From assembly GCA_002694645.1 (NCBI GenBank), contig NZMV01000006.1, forward strand, positions 7,359 to 12,524: a stretch of 5,166 bases of DNA, given 5' to 3'. Shown here piece after piece: positions 1 through 5,166 of this stretch. The translations under genes and the position numbers were made by a program. The stretch comes from Crocinitomicaceae bacterium (lineage in GTDB: Bacteria > Bacteroidota > Bacteroidia > Flavobacteriales_D > Parvicellaceae). Below the pieces are notes generated by a model. It saw only the letters and a list, made by a program, of their open reading frames with translations, did not search any database and was not told where the DNA came from. Positions within the stretch are counted from its first letter, which is position 1, and each line of letters starts with the position of its first letter.

Positions 1-372
1 AGAGGAGAATTTATAGGTACTTATAGGGTAGAATCAAAGGAAGATAATTATATAATTATAAGGACTAAATATGTAAGTCAATATGATTGTTGGTACTTAT
101 TAAAAAATAATAATGTAATCAATATCCACACTGAAAAAATAAAAAACAACCAGATAAACCATAAAATAATAGTAAGTGATATTAATGAGGACGGAGTCCC
201 TGAATTTAGTTTTTTCCATTTAGATGAAAAACAAAACCACAAAATGATCCTTTTCATGGAAAAGGAAAAGTTTATTGCCGTTAAGAAAGAAAAAACATTT
301 TCTTATTCTTCTAATACAATGGAATATTCTAATTTAACGGTAAGGGGATTTTTACATTACACGCTGAAATAA
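1..372 (+). CDS. Hypothetical protein, C-terminal part (5' end outside window)
   Basis: Frame 1 is open from the first base to a TAA at 370-372, giving the last 123 residues of a protein whose start lies to the left of the window. I do not recognise the family. The fragment is rich in Lys, Asn, Ile, Phe and Tyr and reads like alternating beta strands. Around residues 60-68 (bases 178-204) it has the pattern D-I-N-E-D-G-V-P-E, which fits the D-x-N-x-D-G-x-x-E calcium-binding loop found in EF-hand, dockerin and VCBS/FG-GAP-type proteins; in Bacteroidota such loops are common in exported proteins. Calcium binding and export are inference only, since any signal peptide is out of view. No membrane segment is visible in this part. 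The stop lies 4 bp before rsmI on the same strand, so the two genes are probably transcribed together. The coding status is supported by the uninterrupted frame in AT-rich DNA and the tight spacing to rsmI. Confidence 0.75.
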   Translation, partial: RGEFIGTYRVESKEDNYIIIRTKYVSQYDCWYLLKNNNVINIHTEKIKNNQINHKIIVSDINEDGVPEFSFFHLDEKQNHKMILFMEKEKFIAVKKEKTFSYSSNTMEYSNLTVRGFLHYTLK

Positions 373-376
373 ATAA

Positions 377-1057
377 ATGTCTACCATTTACATCATACCC
401 ACACCTATAGGGAATTTAGGTGATATTACATATAGAGCAATTGACGTGCTAAAAAAATCTGATAAAATTTTCGCTGAAGACACCAGAATATCAAAGAAAC
501 TATTACTTCATTATGGTATTAAAAAAAAATTATATCCTTATCATCAACACAACGAACACTTTGTGGTAGACAAGATAATTGAAAACCTACTAGAAGATAA
601 ACAGGTTATTTCGTTGGTTTCTGATGCAGGAACACCAGGAATAAGCGATCCTGGATATTTACTAGTGACCAAAGCAATAGAAAGGAATATTGCTGTTTTC
701 TGTTTACCAGGGCCCACCGCTTTAATTCCTGCTGTAGTTCAATCCGGTTTCCCAACTAATGAATTTTTATTTGTAGGTTTTTTACCCCAAAAGAAAGGTA
801 GACAAAAAAAATTAAAGGAGATTGCACAACAGAATTTCACACAGGTTCTTTACGAATCACCGCATAGATTATTAAAGTTAATAAAAGAAATAGCGCTTTA
901 TTTTGGTGAAGAAAAACAAATAAGTATCTCTAAAGAAATTACAAAAATACATGAGAATCATTTTCGAGGTACTGCAAAAGAAATGCATCAAATTTTTTCA
1001 TCTACACCAATAAAGGGAGAGTTTGTTGTAGTAATCGAAAAAAACAAAAACAACTAA
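377..1057 (+). CDS. rsmI: 16S rRNA (cytidine(1402)-2'-O)-methyltransferase RsmI
   Basis: This cytoplasmic, SAM-dependent enzyme 2'-O-methylates C1402 of 16S rRNA in the decoding centre; RsmH adds the N4-methyl group to the same base. The 226-residue product shows the hallmarks of the RsmI branch of the tetrapyrrole-methylase fold in order: PTPIGNL at 8-14, AEDTR at 33-37, the glycine-rich SDAGTPGISDPG at 82-93, PGPTA at 111-115, YESPHR at 159-164, SKEITK at 185-190 and KGEFV at 213-217. It is shorter than the roughly 286-residue E. coli enzyme and ends just after the methylase domain, so the C-terminal extension seen in proteobacteria is absent; short forms are, to my knowledge, normal in Bacteroidota. 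The ATG at 377 is chosen because the family normally begins only a few residues before the IPTPIGNL motif. The region upstream of the start is A-rich with no Shine-Dalgarno sequence. A nine-A run at 521-529 encodes three lysines without breaking the frame. The call is secure. Confidence 0.97.
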   Translation: MSTIYIIPTPIGNLGDITYRAIDVLKKSDKIFAEDTRISKKLLLHYGIKKKLYPYHQHNEHFVVDKIIENLLEDKQVISLVSDAGTPGISDPGYLLVTKAIERNIAVFCLPGPTALIPAVVQSGFPTNEFLFVGFLPQKKGRQKKLKEIAQQNFTQVLYESPHRLLKLIKEIALYFGEEKQISISKEITKIHENHFRGTAKEMHQIFSSTPIKGEFVVVIEKNKNN

Positions 1058-1071
1058 TCATATAATAAACG

Positions 1072-1079
1072 TATTTTTG
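1072..1079 (+). promoter_or_regulatory. Possible Bacteroidota -7 promoter box upstream of leuS
   Basis: The octamer TATTTTTG fits the Bacteroidota -7 consensus TAnnTTTG at every fixed position and lies in the short gap between rsmI and leuS. It would place a transcription start near 1085-1087, about ten bases before the leuS ATG. No TTG for the -33 element is seen at the expected distance upstream, and T-rich octamers arise easily by chance in such AT-rich DNA. It may be a weak internal promoter or chance. Confidence 0.25.
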
Positions 1080-1096
1080 TTCGCTAAAAATGAAAA

Positions 1097-3919
1097 ATGA
1101 CCACTTATAGTCCGAGAGAAATAGAATCAAAATGGCAATTATTTTGGAGTAAGGAAAAAACATTTTCAGTTAAAGAAGATCCAAACAAAAAAAAGTATTA
1201 TGTGTTAGATATGTTTCCTTACCCATCTGGTGAGGGACTTCATGTAGGTCATCCTCTTGGATATATAGCTTCTGATATTTTTGCTCGTTTCAAAAAACAT
1301 CAAGGTTATAATGTGTTACATCCTATGGGTTATGATTCCTTTGGTCTTCCTGCAGAACAATATGCTATTCAAACAGGCCAACACCCTGCTTTAACCACTG
1401 AAAAAAACATCAATAGATATAGGCAGCAACTAGATAGGCTTGGTTTTTCATTTGATTGGGATAGAGAAATTAGAACTTCTGACCCCTCATATTATAAATG
1501 GACACAATGGATTTTTTTACAATTATTTGAATCCTGGTATGATTTGGTAGAAAATAAAGCCAAGCCCATTTCAGTACTTGTCTCTCATTTCGAAAAGCAA
1601 GGTACCCAGAATTTAATGGCTTCAAATACCAAGGCTCTGGTTTTTTCTTCCAAACAATGGAATACATATTCTACTGAAAAGAAAGAAAAAGTACTAATGA
1701 ATTTTCGCTTAGCATATCTTTCAATGAGCCAAGTTAATTGGTGTCCCGAATTAGGAACGGTATTAGCAAACGATGAAGTAAAAGATGGTGTTTCGGAAAG
1801 GGGAGGCTATGCTGTTGAACAAAAGGAAATGATGCAGTGGAGTTTAAGAATTTCTTCTTATGCTCAACGATTATTAGACGGTCTTGAGCAAGTTGACTTT
1901 ACCCCCTCTTTGAAAGAACAACAACGCAACTGGATAGGAAGATCAGAAGGCTTACTAATTGACTTTGAAATAGAAGGTCAACAACAAAATATACAGGTTT
2001 TCACAACACGGCCAGATACAATTTACGGTGTGAGTTTTATGACACTAGCCCCAGAACATTATTTGGTTCAACAAATAACCACTGATAAGTACAGAAGCAA
2101 TGTACTTTCTTATTTAGACACCGTTTCCAAGAAAAACGAAAGAGAGAGGCAATCTAATGTTGGAAATCCAACAGGTGTTTTTACGGGAGCTTACGCATTA
2201 AACCCCATGAACAATGAAAAAATACCCATTTGGATTAGTGAATACGTCCTTCATGGTTATGGAACAGGTGCAGTTATGGCCGTTCCGGCTGGGGATCAAA
2301 GAGATTACGATTTTGCCAAGCAGTTTAATATTGAAATTAAAAACATTTTTAAAGGAGTTTCCTTAGATGCCAATGCATACGTGGAAAAAGACGTAGAATA
2401 CATTAATTCTCCCAAAATTGAGGGATTAAACTATTATGAAGCTACAGATGTCATTGTGGAAATCTTAATACGGAAAAAGAAAGCCATTAAAAAAGTTAAT
2501 TTTAGATTAAGAGATGCTATTTTTTCTAGACAACGATATTGGGGAGAACCCTTTCCAATATTTTATAAAAATGCGACACCATATCCAGTTAAAGACAAAC
2601 AGGTTTTACTACCGAAAGTGGATAAATATTTGCCCACAAATGATGGAAGGCCCCCTTTAGGTAGGGCAAAAAGATCAGACTGGAACGTGTTTTTAGGCGA
2701 TCAAATGGAGCTAAATACTATGCCTGGTTGGGCAGGGTCATCTTGGTACTTTTTACGCTATATGGACCCTAAAAACAAAAAAAAGCTAGCAGCTGAAGAA
2801 AAATTAAATTATTGGAAACAAGTTGATTTATACGTAGGTGGAGCAGAGCATGCAGTTGGACATCTTTTGTATTCTAGGTTTTGGACGAAATTTTTATATG
2901 ATTTGAATATCATTTCTTTTCAAGAACCATTTAAGAAATTACTTAACCAGGGAATGATTGGAGGAGCAATTGAGAGTTTGTGTTTAAAAAAAGAAAAACA
3001 AGAAGGAAAACCTGTTTTTATTTGCTCTTCAGAAGTAGAAAATAATCACATAGTTAAGATACCATGTCATATAGACTTTGTAAGTGATTATGGCTCTAAA
3101 AACTCTTATTTAACGCCAAATCAAATAGCAGAATTTATTAAGTGGAGACCCGAATATAAGGATGCAATATTTGAAATAAAAAATCAACAATATTCAATTA
3201 GTGAATTAGTTAAGGATACGAATAAGAAAATATATACACTAACTGAGCACGGAAAGATGTCAAAGCGATATTTTAACACTATTGATCCAGAAAAAATTTG
3301 CGATTCGTATGGAGCAGATACGCTACGTTGTTATGAAATGTTTTTAGGTCCTATTGAAGAACACAAACCGTGGAGTGTAAATGGAATAAGCGGAGTCTTT
3401 GGGTTTTTAAAGAAAACGTGGGCGTTGTTTCATCAAGCAAAACAAGTAAAGCAAACAAATGAAGAATTAAAAATTCTTCATAAAACCATAAAAAAAGTAA
3501 CAGAAGACATTGAAAAATATTCATTTAACACTGTGATTTCAACATTTATGATAGCCGTGAATGAATGGAACAAATTACCTCAGATTAGTTTCAAAACAAT
3601 GGAAAATTTCACTGTTTTGTTGTCTCCCTTTGCGCCTCACATTTCAGAAGAATTTTGGAAAAAACTTGGGCATGAAAGCACTGTTTCTATAGCCCCCTGG
3701 CCTATGTTTGATCCATCATTTTTTGAAGAAAGTAGTTACGAATACCCCATTTCTTTTAACGGTAAAATGAGATATAAATTAGCACTTTCTCTTTCTCTTA
3801 CAAAAGATGAAGTAGAAAGAGAGGTTTTAAAAAACGAAAAAACAAAAAATCATTTGGCTGAAAAAGAAGTTAAAAGAGTTATTGTAGTTCCTGGAAAAAT
3901 AGTAAATATCGTAGTTTAA
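1097..3919 (+). CDS. leuS: Leucyl-tRNA synthetase (LeuRS), class Ia
   Basis: This cytoplasmic enzyme charges tRNA-Leu with leucine using ATP and hydrolyses mischarged products in its CP1 editing domain. The 940-residue product is complete. Visible landmarks are MFPYPSG at 39-45 followed by the HIGH-type signature HVGH at 49-52; NWCPELGT at 214-221 and SERGG at 233-237 in the former zinc region; TTRPDT at 303-308, whose last Thr corresponds to E. coli T252; GTGAVMAVP at 389-397 and DQRD at 400-403, whose D403 matches the editing Asp345; the catalytic AGSSWYFLRYMDP at 546-558; VGGAEHAVGH at 580-589; KMSKR at 720-724; the anticodon-binding region to about 865; and the C-terminal domain ending VPGKIVNIVV. 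Compared with E. coli LeuRS (about 860 residues) there are extra segments at about 153-205 and 625-715, which I associate with Bacteroidota. The ATG at 1097 gives the usual YSPREIE-type N-terminus; another ATG at 1090 is out of frame. The start has only an A-rich leader. The stop overlaps the stop of the convergent phosphatase gene. Confidence 0.98.
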   Translation: MTTYSPREIESKWQLFWSKEKTFSVKEDPNKKKYYVLDMFPYPSGEGLHVGHPLGYIASDIFARFKKHQGYNVLHPMGYDSFGLPAEQYAIQTGQHPALTTEKNINRYRQQLDRLGFSFDWDREIRTSDPSYYKWTQWIFLQLFESWYDLVENKAKPISVLVSHFEKQGTQNLMASNTKALVFSSKQWNTYSTEKKEKVLMNFRLAYLSMSQVNWCPELGTVLANDEVKDGVSERGGYAVEQKEMMQWSLRISSYAQRLLDGLEQVDFTPSLKEQQRNWIGRSEGLLIDFEIEGQQQNIQVFTTRPDTIYGVSFMTLAPEHYLVQQITTDKYRSNVLSYLDTVSKKNERERQSNVGNPTGVFTGAYALNPMNNEKIPIWISEYVLHGYGTGAVMAVPAGDQRDYDFAKQFNIEIKNIFKGVSLDANAYVEKDVEYINSPKIEGLNYYEATDVIVEILIRKKKAIKKVNFRLRDAIFSRQRYWGEPFPIFYKNATPYPVKDKQVLLPKVDKYLPTNDGRPPLGRAKRSDWNVFLGDQMELNTMPGWAGSSWYFLRYMDPKNKKKLAAEEKLNYWKQVDLYVGGAEHAVGHLLYSRFWTKFLYDLNIISFQEPFKKLLNQGMIGGAIESLCLKKEKQEGKPVFICSSEVENNHIVKIPCHIDFVSDYGSKNSYLTPNQIAEFIKWRPEYKDAIFEIKNQQYSISELVKDTNKKIYTLTEHGKMSKRYFNTIDPEKICDSYGADTLRCYEMFLGPIEEHKPWSVNGISGVFGFLKKTWALFHQAKQVKQTNEELKILHKTIKKVTEDIEKYSFNTVISTFMIAVNEWNKLPQISFKTMENFTVLLSPFAPHISEEFWKKLGHESTVSIAPWPMFDPSFFEESSYEYPISFNGKMRYKLALSLSLTKDEVEREVLKNEKTKNHLAEKEVKRVIVVPGKIVNIVV

Positions 3920-5166
3920 TAGCCAAGGTCTTTTTCTGACAATGCATGTTGGAATACTGTTTTTCCAAACTTGTTCTTATATTCAAAAAGTAATATTTCT
4001 TGGTTACCTTGTTTTTGAATAGTACATTTTAAGTAATTTTTATTCGAATAAAAAGAGCCAGGAACTCTAGTATCATCATTCTTTTTTTCTTCCTTAAAAA
4101 ATAAACGATGTCTTGGGCTTGAAAGGGGAGATGTAGTAAAATCATACAAAGAATAACTTAAAAGGGTTTCCGTATGGGTATGAACTTCTGCAAAGTGTCT
4201 ATCACCAGAAAAAAATACTACTCCATTGATGGATTCCCTTTTAATGAAGTCAAGCAGAATGTCTTTTTCTTCTTTGTATATCCCTTTGTTTATGGTTTCA
4301 TGATTTGTTTTAGGGTTTAATACCTGATTACTAAACAAAATAAATTTGAATTTAGCCTTAGAGTGTAACAAACTTTTTTTTAACCATTCAAGTTGATTCA
4401 CACCCAGAAAAGAACCTTCATTCACTTTATAAAAAGTTCGGGTATCCGTTAAGAAAAAATCGATTTTATCGTGGTGAACCAACTCATAAATACCACTATC
4501 TCTTACATTAAATTTATTCCAAAAATTAATAAACGATGTTGTGGTCAAAGAAGCATTTTCAAACAAACCAGAAGAATTATTTGGTCCAAAATCGTGATCA
4601 TCCCATATGGCATGATGTTCAATACCACACGATAAGAAGGTATTCAGAGATCGATCTTTTCTAACTTTTAAATAAGAGTTATATATTTTTTTTTGTGAAG
4701 AAGTGATATAATCGGGAAAAAGATAAATATTATCACCAAGCCAAAACATTTTTTTTGCTCTTTCCTTGGCCATGGTTCTATATATTCTATTCATTTTATA
4801 TGGTCTGTAAATTCTAGAAATTCCATTGGGTATAAAGGCACATGAACCAAATAAAAATGCATTATCGTTCCGCTTGTCAGCTTCTACCATCTTATCATAA
4901 ATTACACTCCCTTTGTGATCCAGGATTTTTAGTTCATAGGGCACGCTATTTTGAGATTTTAATTGAAATGCAGAATATTTTTTTCTATACATAGAAACTA
5001 GCGTATCCTCCATTATAGTAAGTTCAGAAGGAAGGGAGAAAAGATTTTCACTGCCGTTTTTAAGTAAAATCCAGTAGGTGTCTATAGAGTCATTTTGCGG
5101 CAATAATATAGGACCAGACAGAATTTTCTGACCCATAATGGATTGAATGAAAAGGAAAAAAAATAT
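3916..5166 (-). CDS. PhoD-like metallophosphatase, probably exported (5' end outside window)
   Basis: This is a PhoD-type alkaline phosphatase/phosphodiesterase, a metal-dependent enzyme that usually acts outside the cytoplasm on phosphoesters. Residues are counted from the Met at 5136. An N-terminal beta-rich segment (about 5-85, starting LSGP) fits the PhoD N-terminal Ig/Fn3-like domain. The metallophosphatase core follows: FLFGSC at 94-99, FWLGDNIY at 131-138 (Asp135 a likely metal ligand), AIWDDHDFGPN at 176-186, FLTDTRTF at 228-235, QLEWLKKSL at 248-256 and FFSGDRHFAEVH at 308-319, whose Asp and His residues are expected metal ligands. The Met at 5136 would give 406 residues, but the frame stays open upstream to the edge of the window, and the ten preceding codons encode a Phe-rich hydrophobic stretch, so the true start is probably outside. 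Substrate cannot be told from sequence. The gene is convergent with leuS, and no phosphate-control site can be judged because its promoter is out of view. The family call is firm; the specific gene is not. Confidence 0.9.
   Translation of the reverse strand: MFFFLFIQSIMGQKILSGPILLPQNDSIDTYWILLKNGSENLFSLPSELTIMEDTLVSMYRKKYSAFQLKSQNSVPYELKILDHKGSVIYDKMVEADKRNDNAFLFGSCAFIPNGISRIYRPYKMNRIYRTMAKERAKKMFWLGDNIYLFPDYITSSQKKIYNSYLKVRKDRSLNTFLSCGIEHHAIWDDHDFGPNNSSGLFENASLTTTSFINFWNKFNVRDSGIYELVHHDKIDFFLTDTRTFYKVNEGSFLGVNQLEWLKKSLLHSKAKFKFILFSNQVLNPKTNHETINKGIYKEEKDILLDFIKRESINGVVFFSGDRHFAEVHTHTETLLSYSLYDFTTSPLSSPRHRLFFKEEKKNDDTRVPGSFYSNKNYLKCTIQKQGNQEILLFEYKNKFGKTVFQHALSEKDLGY
5131..5166 (-). other. 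Probable signal peptide core of the PhoD-like protein (partial)
   Basis: Reading the phosphatase frame upstream of the Met at 5136 gives IFFFLFIQSI followed by MGQK, with no stop before the edge of the window. This looks like the hydrophobic core of a Sec-type signal peptide, with a possible cleavage just before the Gln of MGQ, after which the conserved LSGP of the mature domain begins. No lipobox cysteine is present, so a lipoprotein is unlikely. The charged N-region lies outside the window, so a twin-arginine motif, as used by Bacillus PhoD, can be neither shown nor excluded. Confidence 0.65.

Noticed and set aside
1058..1096. T-box or other amino-acid-sensing leader for leuS
   Set aside because: Only 39 bp separate rsmI from leuS, far too short for a T-box or attenuator, and no specifier or antiterminator structure is visible.
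1470..1667. A 65-codon minus-strand open frame within leuS
   Set aside because: It lies entirely inside the well-supported leuS gene on the opposite strand, and its translation shows no family motif. It is a shadow.
3882..3917. Short repeat GTAGTT near the end of leuS
   Set aside because: It is a six-base direct repeat within AT-rich coding sequence (Val codons), with no inverted partner, and is expected by chance.
3919..3955. Possible terminator after leuS, from CCAA at 3923-3926 pairing with TTGG at 3950-3953 and a nearby T-rich stretch
   Set aside because: The stem is only four pairs with a long loop, the T run lies inside the loop instead of after the stem, and the sequence codes for the phosphatase C-terminus.
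1..5166. A new defence, mobile or biosynthetic system
   Set aside because: Two of the four genes are conserved housekeeping translation genes and one belongs to a known phosphatase family. No integrase, transposase, toxin, nuclease or repeat array is seen, so nothing supports such a system here.

Overview
The window looks like an ordinary chromosomal segment from a member of the Bacteroidota, probably a low-GC, Flavobacteria-like lineage. The evidence is strongly AT-rich DNA, A-rich gene starts with no Shine-Dalgarno sequence, a short single-domain RsmI, and a leucyl-tRNA synthetase with the insertions and cysteine-poor zinc region I associate with this phylum. The assignment rests on recalled family features, not on a search.

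Layout: (1) bases 1-372, + strand, hold the C-terminal 123 codons of an unrecognised protein with one EF-hand/dockerin-like acidic loop. (2) 377-1057, +, is rsmI, the 16S rRNA C1402 2'-O-methyltransferase, 4 bp after the previous stop. (3) A 39-bp gap carries a match to the Bacteroidota -7 promoter box, without a -33 partner. (4) 1097-3919, +, is leuS, a complete leucyl-tRNA synthetase. (5) 3916-5166, -, is a PhoD-like metallophosphatase gene that converges on leuS so tightly that the two stop codons overlap. Its reading frame stays open through the right edge of the window and upstream codons encode a hydrophobic stretch. The gene is therefore most likely 5'-truncated by the window, and its product is probably exported.

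The three + strand genes are closely packed and may be co-transcribed. Two of them serve translation: RsmI modifies the ribosomal decoding centre and LeuRS charges tRNA-Leu. The phosphatase is a separate, oppositely oriented unit with a likely role in releasing phosphate from phosphoesters outside the cytoplasm. There is no gap over 300 bases without a gene. I saw no RNA gene, CRISPR array, insertion sequence, prophage, significant long repeat or convincing terminator. I do not see a new biological system here. The points most worth a second look are the hidden N-terminus of the phosphatase, the overlapping convergent stops, the KMSKR and zinc-less features of LeuRS, and the long A tracts inside genes.
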